Made by a program: the position numbers and the translations under genes. Shown here in pieces: positions 35,314-48,045 of a stretch of 64,000 nucleotides of DNA (positions are counted from its first letter, which is position 1; each line of letters begins with the position of its first letter). The stretch is from Siderastrea siderea. Its lineage: Eukaryota > Cnidaria > Anthozoa > Scleractinia > Rhizangiidae. The stretch lies in contig OZ034968.1 in assembly GCA_964030785.1 (NCBI GenBank), positions 74,074,427 through 74,138,426 on the forward strand, in the 5' to 3' direction. The notes under the pieces were generated by a model, which was not told the origin of the DNA, did not search any database, and was given only the letters and a program-made list of their open reading frames with translations.

Positions 35314-36040
35314 CAATTATCAGAAATGGAGACAGAGAGGCATGGAATATTGAAGACATTTACCAGTCCTTAGCTACGGTAAAAGAAGAGGCTACGCTGC
35401 TGCTGAACAAGTACAAAGAATCAACAGGTGAATCATGGGGTGATTACACGAGTATTTTGCTGAAATGCACGGAGGTGTTGGATTTGATTAAATCAATGCA
35501 CCTACCTCTGGTTAAGCCTCGCTGGGCAGAATTTGCAGCCGGTGCTGGACCTGGCGTAGGAGTGAGTAACTTTGAAGAAAGTTTCAGAGATGCAGAGTCG
35601 GCTTGTATATATTCATCCGCTTATCGCATTCGGGGTCATCGGGCCGCTGGCGATAGCGGACAGAACGAGGCGGAAAGGACAAATTCAGCAATAGGGGATG
35701 CTCTTGTAGATGGCTCCACAATCGACTGGGAATATCACAAACGGTTTGATGGACTTTCAGAGGACGAAATATCATCCTCGAGTCTTCAGGAATATGAAGA
35801 AATGGAAGAGGAGCAAATGTGAAAAAATGCCTGGAAAGTGGCTAATGAAGTGGCCGCAAGGATCCCCGACTCGCCAGTCCATTCAGAATACATCAAGTGT
35901 CTTGTTATTTCAGAAAAACCAGACGACGGTTTGTTTTTCAATCAAGAACTCCTACTCCTGAAAGTGTATTCGTCGAAGTGCGTTGAACAAAGAAAAAAAA
36001 AAAAGAAAAAGACATCCAGGTTCATCCTATCTCCAAAAAA
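35314..36040 (+). pseudogene. Degenerate copy of a multicopy transposon-associated gene, one in-frame stop
   Basis: One frame runs from about 35314 (AIIRNGDREAWNIEDI) to 36040. It contains GPGVGVSNFEESFRDAE, then GDSGQNEAERTNSAIGDALV, DWEYHKRFDGLSEDEI and EYEEMEEEQM. A TGA at 35820-35822 is followed in the same frame by KNAWKVANEVAARIPDSPVH and the DDGLFFNQE segment. From memory, proteins with the GPGVGVSN...NEAERTN...DALVDG pattern are abundant in cnidarian genomes and look transposon-derived; that is family knowledge and not shown by this window. A single stop in an otherwise open frame suggests recent decay. No start codon is evident. Confidence 0.65.
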
Positions 36041-39000
36041 TTATTGAGTTTCCGTGAAGCACACTACCAGGGAGGTGAGCTCTCCCTGGAGTGCTTTAAG
36101 ACTTCCTCCAATGGGCAACCCTGTACAGAATCCACCGTACCGAAGAAGATGGCGACTAGTACATTTATCGATAATTCGTAGCGCACAAAAACCCTAAAAA
36201 CGCTCATAGAAACGTAAAGAAATTTCTAATGACCTTAAACTTAGCATACACCATGTTGCGAGCACAGGGACAAGTTTATACAAAAAATATGGCTTTTTAT
36301 GTGCCTATGGTTGGGTTCGCAAGGTATTGTGGTAAAATGTATAGCTGCCATCTTTTTCTGTACGGTGGATGCAAGTCAGGCGGGTGGATTAGTCCCCCGA
36401 TGAGTCGCATCTCACGGCCAGTGCCAGATGCGACTAAATTGCCGGATTATCGCTACAAAGATGTGTTTGAGTCTTGAGGGGTGAAGGTGATGATTCCCTG
36501 ATGACTGGCAGCCTCGACATAACATCAAAAAATGTTTGACGACGGAACTTTAAAACTCGATAATAAAGAAGCAATATTATATTTTTCTAACAAATTTGTC
36601 GTGGAAAAGGAATTATCACCTGCTTCATCTCACAAGACTTGAGAGGCCAAAGAACCTTCGTGCAAAGGGCAGATTAGAAAAACGGCAACAGTGAAGACAA
36701 AAACGGTTCGAGGAATATAACTGGGACACTCTATGTCGCACTGGTGAAATCCAGCAGCTAACAGTCTGAGAGCTAGAAAAGAATTTAATTCATTTTAAAC
36801 TTTCAATAAAAGGCAAGAAGAACGATAAAATCAGGCGGATCATCGCTCATGCTTCTAACAAACAAGGTGAAGAAATCGACGCATACATCTCTAGGCAGGC
36901 AAGACCCAGAAGGGTATCAAACAGAACTATTGTGAGTTTTAACGCTGTAATAAATGAACTTTACTGACCCTGATGAAGCCAACTTTCCCGAAACGCCAGC
37001 CATCTAAATTACATTTATTTCAGCGTTGAAGCCTGAGACTAACCGCTCAGACTTCTCCCGCTCCCAGTTCTTCCCAGGGAGTTCTTGGATTCTCTCTTCC
37101 GTCCTTCCTACTCGCTGTGCAAAAGATCTGTACCCTGGGGCACTGATTGACGCGCTCACGGCCTTTTTTCAGAGTTTTCAATGGGGACAGCACGCAACTC
37201 GGTAGGCACACTATCCTCTGTCTGACTCTTTTAATTGGTTACGGATGGTCGTGGTAATTTGTTTGCTTATTCTACATCTCTACTAGACTCTACCAATCCA
37301 ATCAAACTACGATCTAACAGTATTTTTCGAAATAAACCTGAATTTTTTCAGGTTGTTCTTTCTTCAACTGCGATGGTCGTCATCATTCCTTATTTCATCC
37401 TCACTGAGTTCGCATATGATTATTTCATATATCCACTCTTGCATTCAAAAACGGGTTGCTTTCCAACCCTAGAATCATAATGTAAAACTATTTCTAAGCT
37501 CCAAGTGAGTTAATTAACGCTACAAAAAAGATGATAAATAAGAGCCGTTTAACTATTTTGTTCGGATCAACCGAACTTCATCAGCCACAATGAAAACTAA
37601 AGAACTCATCTCAAAGAAACCAACATTTCCAAATTCCAATTCCACCTGCTTGTAAAGCGCATTTGATTATATTCATATAGAAAATGCGTTATTTAAGTTC
37701 TAAATTATTAAGATTCGTCGGCTATACACAAGCACTGCAAGTCCAGCAAGGAACATTCTACTGATGTCAATAAAAAAGCCCTCTCTGAATAGAGACAATA
37801 GTTTCGAGTTGGCCAGCATCTATGACACCATCTTAGTCCCTTCAGACATTCATAATTTTAATTGTGCCTAGCTGATGGAGTTCGGTTTATCCGAACGAAA
37901 TATTTCACTTTTTAATCTCTGAATTTATAAACAGTTTTTGTATTATTTTTTCTTTTTTTTTCCCTGGTTGATCGAGGATGCTAATTACACACAAAGTAAA
38001 CTTGATTGGACGAACTGTACTTGTTTTAGTGTTGTTTATACTGGGAAAGAAATAGTGTTTTGCTTTCGATCCTGATCAGGCTATTGCTAAGAGTGAATGA
38101 GTTGTAATTATATTAGTTTCTGTTACCACAGGTGTGTTGTCACTGCGGTACAAATACGATAACGGTACACAGCAAATCAGACTGCCCCGCTCAAACTTCT
38201 AAAACGGGAACGGCCGAGCTAAGGTAGTATTACTATTGCACCTTATTTAATACATGGAAGACCTTCTAAGTTATGTACGCAACTGGAGCAGTTGCGAAAA
38301 GAAAATCTTAAAAATTTAGCTTTGAACAGGATTTCCGTCTACAGAAAATAACCAAAAAAGTTGCAAAAATACTTAAAGGAGCTACGTCATGGATAACGCA
38401 TCTTGAAAATTCAAGTTTGTCATTCGTAATCCGTTTTAATTCCCCTCAGTCGTAACCATTCTTGTATTGTTGTGGCTAGTTTTGGTTTATTATTACATCT
38501 TTGGTGTTTTTCTACCTTGGGAAACCGCATTATTTTGAGGTTTCCTTCAACGAGAAAATAATTTTGTCAGATCAGAAAAATGAATGAAAACACCCTGACA
38601 TAGTTCCTTTAATATGCTCTACGTGTACTAGATATCTTATTATTAATATTTTGTTGATTATATTGGGTCGGAACTAAACTTACGGATGTCAATGAATTTC
38701 ATTATCCAGAAGTCTGTTCTCACGAAAAAGGCTCAGTCAGCGACTGAGATCTGGTGCTGTAACCTGTTTGGAATCTGAAAAAAATTCGTCACTTTTTTAA
38801 CTGCTGATTTTTCTCTTAAATATAATTTGTGCGGAGAGTTCGTTGTCAACTAAGACGTTTCAACAATGACAATTCTGCAGGGATTTAGACTAGCTGGAGA
38901 TTCTAATCAGTCGAGGCTAAGCATTAATGGTACTTCTGTGAAAAGGCGCGTATAATCTGGACCAAAAGAAGCTGAAGATCTGTAAACGATGTTACAGGAG

Positions 39001-39553
39001 CATTTAACACAATGAAAAAGAAAATCGTTTATTGAAGATCAATAATTGCAGTCCGAAGACAGAATTACTATTGATCTAGAATTTACAAACATGAATTCCC
39101 TTTACTTCATTTGAAGAAACAGGTACTTAGGGAAAATTTAAAAATTTACAAGATAAACTATTGAAATACACAACTGCATTTTTAAATTTATAAATAATTT
39201 AATTGATTGGTTTTAATTAAAGGAACCTCAAGGAAAAACCGACAAAACATAGCTTCACTGTACACACGTTCTTTGGGGAAGTCACGAACTCGTTACAAGG
39301 AGGAAGATATTACATTATGAATACAGTGCTATCAAAGTCAAGCAGTGTGCTTGTTTACTTTTTATGTGGAGCCTTTCTGGATAGTTCACCAAGCAAAAAG
39401 AAAAAAAAAGCTTGGTCCGCAGTTGAACTTCAAATGCAATTTTAAAACCAGTCGGTCAATATGAAATTCGGCGGATATTTTAAGTCTTACAGCTCCTTGA
39501 TTATGGTAGCGTTTGTTGTTGTTTTGCTTGTTTTTCTTTGCTGTTCTTGTTAG
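36041..39553. other. Non-coding spacer with hammerhead-like repeats
   Basis: No host exon is recognised. CCCTGATGAAGCC...CCCGAAACGCC near 36968-36999 is a degraded hammerhead-type motif. An inverted pair of TTCGGTT..TCCGAAC hairpins bounds 37558-37905. The rest is AT-rich. The last few hundred bases should include the promoter of the BTB-domain gene. Confidence 0.45.
37558..37905. repeat. Inverted pair of CTGATGA-hairpin motifs (retroelement end-like)
   Basis: On the minus strand the left end reads GCTGATGAAGTTCGGTTGAT then CCGAAC. The right end on the plus strand reads GCTGATGGAGTTCGGTTTAT then CCGAACGAAA. Each has the CUGAUG(A)-hairpin-(G)AAA layout of a hammerhead core. Activity is doubtful, because the left copy lacks the G of GAAA and the right copy has CUGAUGG. 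Confidence 0.5.
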
Positions 39554-41754
39554 ATGGGCGAGGTGATCATCGACTCATTCCCACACAGCAAACTGGATTG
39601 TCCTGTAGATTCTTTAGTGGACTCCAGATGCGAGTCTTATGGTATTAAACTCGCTCTCCGAGCAAGCCTACGATACACAGGAGAGGATGACCAATGGCAG
39701 ACCAGTCGCAGTTCGCTTCGTGACCGCAACAAGTACATGTTTAACCGTGAACTGTTCAGTGATGTACGTTTCCTTGTGGGCAGAGCAGAGAAGGCATCCA
39801 TCCCAGCACACCGATACATACTGGCTATCAGCAGTCCAGTATTCTCCTCGCTTTTCTTTGCATTCGGGGCTCTTCTTTCGGAACTAGCCACAAGAGAGCA
39901 GGTGAAAATTGATTGAAAGGGTAATATTTTGACAACGTTACCTATTTTTAAAGGGGCACAACTGCCTCGATTCCAGGCGTCAACAGCGAAAGCTGTGGTG
40001 GAAGGTGCTTGCACCTTCACGCTTCTTGATTTCCGGAAATACATGAATTGTTCCTTATCACCCAGTATTCAATTTTTATTTGTCCGAGCCCGGTTGTTCG
40101 AAAACCGGCTAACGCTAACCTGGGATTAAAATTAAACCAAGGTTTCTGTTTCTCTTATTCAAAAACGTTCTCACAGCAAATTACAAGTGACTGTTTAAGA
40201 GCAACCAAAGCCAAAATGTAGGGAAAAAGAAATTTACAGGAATCCGTATCATTTGTCTATATAAAAACGGATTTGAAAATTGACTCTAATCCTGGATTAA
40301 CTTAATCCTCTTGTGAACAACCGGGCCCTGGCGTTTTCTGAAACCTGCTTAAGTAAATGTTTTCCTTCATAATCACTAAACCAGTGTATTAAGAGACTAA
40401 GCAAGAGCGCCAAAATAGGGATTTCCTGCGCCATGGCAACATTTCCATAGGATTTAGGCAAATGTTACCGATCCACCTTGACAGCAAAGTGCTTTCCAAA
40501 GTTTTTTCTCGAGCAAACCTGACTGTCCAATCAACCTCGTACTCTTTGCTGCATTTTATTCGAGTAGGGTTGTAGCCCGTCAAATACTTGACACTTTGTT
40601 TAGTAATCAGATCTCCCTTGTTGTAGATTGAAGTGTCAGAGTGTGAACCCGACTCATTTCTGGAGATGCTCCGGTACATGTACTACGACGAAGTACAGCT
40701 GACCACACGTAACGCCCCAGAGGTGTTGTTCCTGGCGCGAAAATACCTCATTCCATGTTTGGCCGAGATCTGCACAGAATTTGTCCTGAACAACTTAACA
40801 GTTGAGAACACGCTGCCTGTATTAGCTCACTGCTGGCTTCTCGGGGTCAGTAAGGGCCTTGAGAAACAGTATTGGGCCATTATTGACCAGCACGCCTCTG
40901 AAGTAGCCACTAACGACCATTTCACTGAGATCGACCACGGCACGCTGACCGCTTTTTTATCACGTGACACGTTGGTTTCTAGGGAGATGGTGCTTTTCCG
41001 AGCGGCTGTGAAATGGGCGGGACGAGAGTGCCAACGTTTGTCGATTCCACTAACGGTTGAGAACAAACGCAGGGTTCTTGGAGATGCGTTCTATTCTATT
41101 CGTTTCCCGTTGATGAGCATGAAAGAGTTCACCGAAGAAGTAGCACAGTCGTCTTTTCTGAGCTACGAGGAAGTTGCTAACATGTACATTGGCTACAACT
41201 CCAACTTTAAATCGTGCAACATAAGATTTCCAACTGGGCCTCGCGCTGAGCCTGCACAACACACAGCCTTCCGCTGCCCGCGTTTTGAATCAACAGCGCT
41301 TCGCTCTAAGTGGAAAGCAGTTACACCTCAGCAATCCACTGTAAAATTCAAGGTTAGCAAGCCCATAAGTATGACAGGAGTGGCGCTTTTCACAGCCTTC
41401 ACCCAATCAGCATCTCGACTTTTCACAGTCGAGTTGCGTGACAACATCGGTTCTCTCTTGGCAGCACACAACGCAGATCTCACCAAACGTGACAATGATA
41501 GCGACATTCAAGACATCTCCTTTCCTAGTGACGTCACGCTGGAAAGTGACGTCATATATTCCATCACTGCGTCCTCTGATGATGTCCTGGGGCGTTATGG
41601 AGAGGGGCCCATTAGAGAGATCACTCGTGAGGGCATTGATTTTGAGTTCCTTGAGGAGGCAGGTGATGAAGAAGAGAACGGCCAGATATCAGAGCTTCTA
41701 TTTAAACCTTCCAGGGAAGAGACATTATTACCCTCAATTTCTGAGGACTATTAG
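39554..41754 (+). CDS. BTB-BACK-PHR protein, BTBD6/BTBD3-like, 2 exons
   Basis: Exons 39554-39901 and 40627-41754 join in phase 0 (CAG/GTGAAA, then GTAG/ATTGAA), giving 491 aa, close to the usual BTBD6/BTBD3 length. The BTB domain spans the junction: NKYMFNRELFSDVRFLVG, IPAHRYILAISSPVF, then SFLEMLRYMYYDEVQL and VLFLARKYLIPCLAEICTEF. A BACK domain follows (NTLPVLAHCWLLG, IDHGTLTAFLSRDTL, MVLFRAAVKWAGREC, NKRRVLGDAFYSIRFPLMS). A PHR-type beta domain ends the protein (CPRFESTALRSKW, ISMTGVALFTAFT, ISELLFK). Members act as cullin-3 substrate adaptors; BTBD6 promotes neuronal differentiation in vertebrates. Here that role is inferred only from family. The exon-1 part that should read into the BTB helix (SSLFFAFGALLSELATREQ) is less conserved. 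Confidence 0.9.
40088..40326. mobile_element. MITE in the BTB-gene intron
   Basis: GCCCGGTTGTTC at the left and GAACAACCGGGC at the right, with TAATCCTGGATTA-type subterminal complementarity. The terminal motif is similar to, but not the same as, the element at 7686. Confidence 0.75.
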
Positions 41755-42422
41755 AGCATTGACACATTCACACGTTAGGAAGGACACGCATTCTGCATAC
41801 CCCCCCCCCCCCCCCCCAAGAAAAGAAACATATCCCCTTTGAAGACCCATTTGAATTCTCTGGATTTACAACTTCATAAAGTAGAATTTTTGGTGGCCAA
41901 TAACCACATACAGGTTTTCACAAAAATGACTTAATTTCCACAGAAAATAATTTTTTGTGTGGTTTCAGCCCTATATTTAGGCAATGTCTATCAATGCTTT
42001 TTTGATAAAGTTCAATGCAGGTCTTATTCATTTTCAAAGCTCTCACAAATTCTTCAATTCTGTTCGAAATCCCCTAAACCTCCTGTGACATTACATTGTT
42101 ATAAATGTATGCACAGGGGGGGATGGGAGACGGAGGCATTGCAGCCCCCTAAAACCTTCCCCCCCTGGTTACACCCCTGTACTCTACTAAATGTTTGCAA
42201 ATGTAGGAGGGAATGGGCTCCCAATGACTACTTAAATGTCTATTATGCCAAATAGAAATGATTGAAACAAGTCGCTGTTTCTGAGACAGTCAGTTCCTTA
42301 ATCATCAAGACAGGAATATATTGACATTTCTGTGACATACTATAAAAATACTCGTTAGGAATTTATTCACCACCAGAGGAATCAACCAATAAAAACAATT
42401 CTTCCTAAATTCATTTCCAGGA
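41755..42422. other. Non-coding between BTB-gene stop and FAM136A 3' end
   Basis: 3' UTR of the BTB gene is expected here. A C-tract lies at about 41801-41818. The two genes are convergent. No other feature is recognised. Confidence 0.4.
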
Positions 42423-45400
42423 CTATCTTGGGCCAGGCTCTTGTACTTGAGACAAAACCTTCTTGATTCGTTCAAACATTTTTGGCACAAGTTCCAAGTA
42501 TGTGTTACAACACTGATCAACACACGTGTTCAGCTGTGCTTGGTATTTTGTGAGCTCTGCTTGTGTTGTATTTGGATCAACATTGTCCTGAATTTTGTCC
42601 TGGCATTGCTGTGCACAGCGACCAATACGGTCCTAAAAAATTAAAGTAGTTAGATTAATATGTGGGCAAATTTACGGGAGATTTGAACACTACGAGAAAT
42701 TTCATAACCTTGGTTGACAACCTGGAACACCCAGAAAATAAATTGCAGCAGGTAGCATTAAGGACGGTGCCTCCTAATACAGATGTATTTTTGCAAAGGT
42801 TATGTCTATGGGGAAAAAGTACATCTTAGCAAGGGTTATTGGAATCCAAAAACAAAACTGTGGGTAGCCACGCATTTTTCAGAGATAATTAAGCAACCAT
42901 AATTCTAAAAAAGCGTTAAAATACAAAGAATGTATGGCAATTTCTTTCCAAATTTAAGCTCAATTATCTCTAAAAAGTGCATGGTTACCTCCAGTTTTCT
43001 TTTTGGATTCTGATAGCCCTAACTAATATCTGCTTTTTCCATATACTTATAAACCCCGCAAAAATATTGTTGTATTAGGGGACATATCCTGAGATGCGCA
43101 GAATGTATGCACAGTAACAAAAGGAGGCACCGTCCTTAACTCTGGGCAAGAACATTGCTGATAACTTTTAGGCTTTTGGGGGGCTTTTTTGGTGAAGAAA
43201 CTTTCATGTGAAGAATGGCCATTCTTGTCAAAATAATTACCAGGTGTAGGTTTCTCTTAAAGTGCATTTTTTGTCATCACATGGACATATATAAAAAGAA
43301 TGCCCAGTAGACTAAAATATGCTGCTTTGAATTGCTGAAGCCCTCAACAGCAGTGAAGGCCAAACAGATGAAACAGCATCAGCACAAGAAGTCAAATTCA
43401 GGGTTAACACATGGATAGCACCCCTATCTAATCCCCACACAGGCTAAACTGCCTCTTTCTGGTAGAACCTGTGACAAGAAAGTTACTAAATGCAGTGCTT
43501 GAAATTTGATATGGCCATCTGAGTTTTTGGCATCAGGAAAATGGAGACAAAGTTTGCGAATATGGAAAAAAGTAAGCCAGTGGCTTCTTAGCTTAACCCA
43601 AATAACAACTGCAGGTGATTATTAGTGAAAATTTTTTCACTGGCCTGAAAAGTTGTAAGTGTAGTTATTACTCAAAAAAGGGACAGTCATTTAAGCGAAT
43701 GCTGTTAGTTGAGCAACTATGGAATTTAACCCCTTCCTAAATTCTGTACCTGAAATCCAGTTAACTCTTTACCAAGGTACTCCTGGATTTGTTGAACTGG
43801 CACAAAACACTGGTTCATGCACTGCTGAACTTCATCTTTACTTGATGCTAGATTTCCACAACATTTGGCAGCACACAAGTGTGACTTGGCCTGGTAAATG
43901 ACAGGACAGAGACATTAGAATCATGACCTGTCATTCCTCAAGTTAGCCTATTTTTAAGGAAGGATGTAACAACATAAAATCCCCATTTGTATGTGGACAT
44001 TTTTTTTACCTAATTCTGCTGAATGATGCTTGAACTTTCTGGAAACATGGTTAATGAACAGTTATGAAAACAAGAAGGATATAATATTGAGCATTATGTT
44101 GAGTTATATACAAACAGCCTTCCCAGTGTGCAGGGAGAAAAAGGAAGGGAAACCTGCCAGATGTCTGAGAATTGCAAATGCAGCCTCTAAGAAGCCCACT
44201 GATCGATTTGCTAGTCAACTGTCAGATTTTAACCAATCAGCAACAACCAAACCCAGATCCAGTGTAGTCAAGTCACGTCCAGTGTGAAAAATGTGCAGTA
44301 ATCAAAACTTTACGCTTTAATTTGATACATGAAGTATCGTGCATAGAGACTAACTACTTTCAAAAGAGGCAAAACAGAACGCAACATCCTACATTCACAC
44401 AAGTATGAAATTGTGATGTAAACTGCAAAGCAAGGATGCTGGGAAAATGGCAAACAGTGCAATTTGACATGAAAACAACCTTTCAAATGTAACAACACAG
44501 TTAAAGCTCGCTGACAAATTCTGTGATAATTAATTTCGTGAATGACTTTCAAACTTGCAACTGCCTTATTCTCTGTGGTGTCTATTCAAATGACCGGTAA
44601 TCAAACTCAATTGAATGTCAATTGCTCTTTTGGGTTTGACAATTAAACATACTGTAATCGCACTCCTAAGAAAAACTTTTCAACTGAATGCAATTGAACT
44701 TGGTTCTTTTCATTGCAGTTGAACTAGTTCGATTGGTGTGATTGCTTACATTGATATCTTTTATACTTTTGGGCATCTTTCTGTTCATTACATTTAAAAA
44801 AGGCTGATTATCATCATTCCTAAGTATTGTACTTCATTTCAGGGGTCAAGAGATGCAGTCCAAACAAAATCAAAGTGGATTCGTTTCAATTGCATTGGAT
44901 TTTGTTCGATTCATCTGATTGGTTCGACAGTTGAACTCACACAAAATAATTATTAAATTTATGTTCAATTAGGTTCGACTGCCCAACTCAATCAAACGCA
45001 AATTGTTCGATTGAGTTCAATTGGTTTTCGGTTCGATTTTGTTTGATTAGACACCCTGGCTCATTCAAAGAACTTTCTGATCTAGGGAAATATGGAAAAT
45101 TATTTAACCGTTGCCAACAATTACCTGCACCTTACAAACGACTCATTGACGACAACAACAAGACAGACAAACAATAGACAAACCGACTAATATTACTGAC
45201 ACAGACTTACGGACATTTGACTTACAAAAGATGGATTGAAACGCACCAATCACGTTTTACAGTCTTCGAAGCCAATAACATCACGGCTTGACTGACAGAC
45301 GACCAATAACATCACGAGTTCGTCAACCAATCAGGACAACGACCAGAGACTTAGAACATCTACTGACGATTCACAATTCACTTGACTCTGATGATGACTT

Positions 45401-47537
45401 GAATCGCTCAGGTTGTCGAAACGTCAGTCAATGTCACCTCAAACAGTCCTTCTTAGGACTACACTCACCCGGACGATTGTAATTTACCAACTTATGATTC
45501 AAACACTTATTACCAGGCGACAGAAGTCAGACGTCTCGCAGCTGCCCGGCTTCCCACTCATGTCATACAGTGTGTTGCCCAGTTTTAGTACACTTTAGTT
45601 TGAAATCGCTATATCTTTTCGTCTGTGAGATGAAAATTTATGAAATTTCTTTTAAAGATACCCCATTTAATTACATTCAATATATAAAACGATTGGCTGC
45701 TTGATCGACATATGTTCAAAGTTATGCCATTTTTCCCAAAACTCCTAAGTTGCCCAGTCTTCGTACCTGGCCCAGTTTTCGTACATCGACAAAACAACAT
45801 TTCTCCACGAAAACGCTCGACACAAACTGAAGTGTCAGCCACCTTGCTGAGTGCTTATCGTGTTTTCTCTTTGATTTGTGAATAAATATGGGCCTAGCGA
45901 CCAATCATTTGGTGTTCAAAGCAAATGGTTATTCGGGGGGTGGATGTTTAATCGATCCTGCAGTGTTGATTTTTTTGTCCCTCACTTTTGGGCGGCTTTT
46001 CTTACGCTCAATCCACTGTCTCGTACATCATTTACTGCCTTGGTAAAGGTAGTTGACAGGTTACTATTCTGCGTATTACAACTGTTAAGAAATGGCCTGC
46101 ATAAGATTCGACGTTTTCCCTCCGTTTACGCTTACGCCTTTAGAATAGCAAACGCCTTACTTCCGTTTCCGCTTATGCTTGCTTTTCTTAACTACTTTTG
46201 TAAATGTTTATTAGAATCGCAACGGAGTGAAAAAAATCGGTAAACCGGTAAACTAACGATATTTCGAGGTGTATGTCAACATTCTATGCAAAGACAACTG
46301 CCTTAGTTAATTATTTGACGATTTAGATTGTTTGCGTGGGATTGAGTTTATTAAATATTCGTGACCTTTGCATGACCTGGATGTAAAGCGTCGCTGTTAT
46401 ACCACAACAAATACATGTAGTGTATCGTACTTTGCAAGGATTGTTGTGTAATCTTTGCTGCACTTGCGACTTATTAGTTTTCGAACAGTTAAGTTTAAAA
46501 TTCAGTTCTTTAACTTATTTAAAAATAGGTTTTGAGAAAGGCGCTGCTAAGTGTATGAAAACTGGCACAGTAGGTCGAAATGTATGCGAAGATTCTCACC
46601 GCTAAAATTCAGGAGCAGTTATATTTAAGCTGGCATTGAAAGCTTTTCCATTCACTTTCATCTTTTATCTATCATAAGTCCAAAAATCACGAAGTTCCTT
46701 GCAAAATTACCAACAAAACGGGCTAATTGTTCATCTACAATACCTTTACTGTGCAGTGAAAAGTGCAAATATTAGCCGCTAAACTTTTACTCACCTGGAA
46801 CGAAATTGCCGCACTGACCTGCTTCTTCGTCAAAATGCCCGGCAAATCCGGCAATTTATAGCTGAAATGTTCCTTTTACTTTTGGAATTCTTCGGTTGAC
46901 GAAGATTTAAATGACCGACGAAAATAATCAAATAAAGTTCTTTTTGTTCGAAAACTGGGCAACATACTGTATTTTGGGCTATTCCATTTAATATCCACAC
47001 CCCCCCCCCCCGGTTGAGGACTGACCTTTCCCTCTTACCCCTAAAGAATTCCATTAAAAAGTGTTACCCCCTGAAGACTTCCTTAAGAAATGGGTTTACC
47101 CCTGAAGAATTTCACAAAAAAAGCATTTACCCCTGAAGAATTCCATGAAATCTCTGTTTACCCCTGAAGAATTCCACTTATAATATGGGTTTTACCCCTA
47201 AAGAATTCCCCAGCCTCTGACCTTTACCCCTGAAGAATTCCACCACTTCTATCCCTTACCCCTGAAGAATTCCACTGTTCCTCAACCGGCGGTTGCGGAT
47301 ATTAAATGGAATAGCCCATTTAGCCGCACACATCATTCAGATTACCAGAATTTAACTAGAACTACAGTTGTCACACATAGGACCTTAAAGTTTGTTTCTC
47401 TATCACGGTTTTTTCATCCGAAATAAACCACTAGATTTTAAACTAACCTGAAGCCCTCTTAGATGATCTTTTTCTAGCTTTTCGATCGATTTCTCAACTT
47501 CTTCTTTCACACGTGTTTGAGCAGCACTGGCCGCCAT
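42423..47537 (-). CDS. FAM136A: FAM136A, mitochondrial CX3C-motif protein, 3 exons
   Basis: Minus-strand exons 47537-47448, 43890-43750 and 42632-42423 are all phase 0 and encode 146 aa (human 138). Exon 1 is MAASAAQTRVKEEVEKSIEK followed by LEKDHLRGLQ. Exon 2 has CX3C pairs CAAKC and CMNQC. Exon 3 has CAQQC and CVDQC, within DRIGRCAQQCQDKIQD and NTCVDQCCNTYLELVPKMF. Paired CX3C cysteines and the overall order match FAM136A, a small intermembrane-space protein with expected disulfide-linked helices. Intron 1 is 3.5 kb and holds several mobile elements (44577-45054, 45127-45485, 46975-47318). Intron 2 holds the MITE at 42762-43135. Confidence 0.9.
42762..43135. mobile_element. TTAA-flanked MITE with GGACGGTGCCTCC ends
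   Basis: GGACGGTGCCTCC at 42762 and GGAGGCACCGTCC ending at 43135 are exact complements, each bordered by TTAA. Subterminal CTAATACA motifs also mirror. It lies in FAM136A intron 2; an older relative is at 9421-9747. Confidence 0.88.
44577..45054. mobile_element. AT-rich inverted-repeat element
   Basis: GGTGTCTATTCAAA at the left mirrors TTTGATTAGACACC at the right. The inside is dominated by TTCGATTG/CAATTGAA motifs in both orientations. It is non-coding and lies in FAM136A intron 1. Confidence 0.55.
45127..45485 (+). mobile_element. Penelope-like element end or related repeat, copy 1
   Basis: The sequence from CACCTTACAAACGACTC to CACTCACCCGGACGATTGTAA recurs in reverse complement at 59886-60187. 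It contains CTCTGATGATGACTTGAATC and CAGGTTGTCGAAACGTCAGT, which have the CUGAUGA ... GAAAC spacing of a hammerhead ribozyme with a possible stem between. Penelope-like elements are known to carry such motifs. Assignment is inference. Confidence 0.55.
46975..47318. mobile_element. MITE with internal tandem repeat
   Basis: TGGGCTATTCCATTTAATATC and its complement form the ends. Inside (about 47036-47280) TTACCCCTGAAGAATTCCA-type units recur eight or more times at irregular spacing of about 25-40 bp. It lies about 130 bp downstream of FAM136A exon 1. Confidence 0.85.
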
Positions 47538-48045
47538 ATTGAAAATTACCGCTTGGAGGACTGGGTTAAAATGTTGCAAAAGAAAACTTTTCGGGTAGGG
47601 GTAGGTCAAGACTGAAGTCCTCGTGACGCTGTGACATTGTGCATTTCACGAGGATAAGGATTTTCAAGTTGTGGGAAACCAGGCAGGAAAACTCGCAGGC
47701 TAGCCCAGATACCACGCAGCTCTTTACAACCTCTAATTTCATTGGACCTTGGTATCACGCAGCTCTATTGTTTTAAGGGCAGGCTAGAATCCATTTTTTG
47801 TTATAAACGTTGTTTGTTCTATTGTTATAGAAACTTCTCAAAAGTGTTGTCATCTTTCACAAATAGTTAGAAAGATGTTCAAAACGCGGAAAAGTCAAGG
47901 AAGACTTTTCAAAAATTTAGTTCAGGGAGTAAGGGGCTAATCGCTGGTCCTAGTACTAGCTGCGTTAATTTTGCTACGAGGTGATCCCAATACAGGAGGA
48001 AAGCCTTATTCAGCCAAGAACCGCGGCAAGTGCTATACTCAGTTA
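47538..48045. other. FAM136A upstream region
   Basis: This should contain the FAM136A promoter. CACGCAGCTCTTTACA and CACGCAGCTCTATTG near 47715 and 47757 form a small direct duplication. No coding sequence is recognised. Confidence 0.4.

Noticed and set aside
36229..36477. 82-aa open frame on the plus strand
   Set aside because: No splice partners, no motif and it lies among repeats.
41438..41842. Long alternative frame over the BTB gene
   Set aside because: Shadow of the PHR-domain exon; ends in the C-tract.
42441..42644. Plus-strand open frame rich in Leu and Cys
   Set aside because: It is the antisense shadow of FAM136A exon 3, whose CX3C pairs and phase are convincing.
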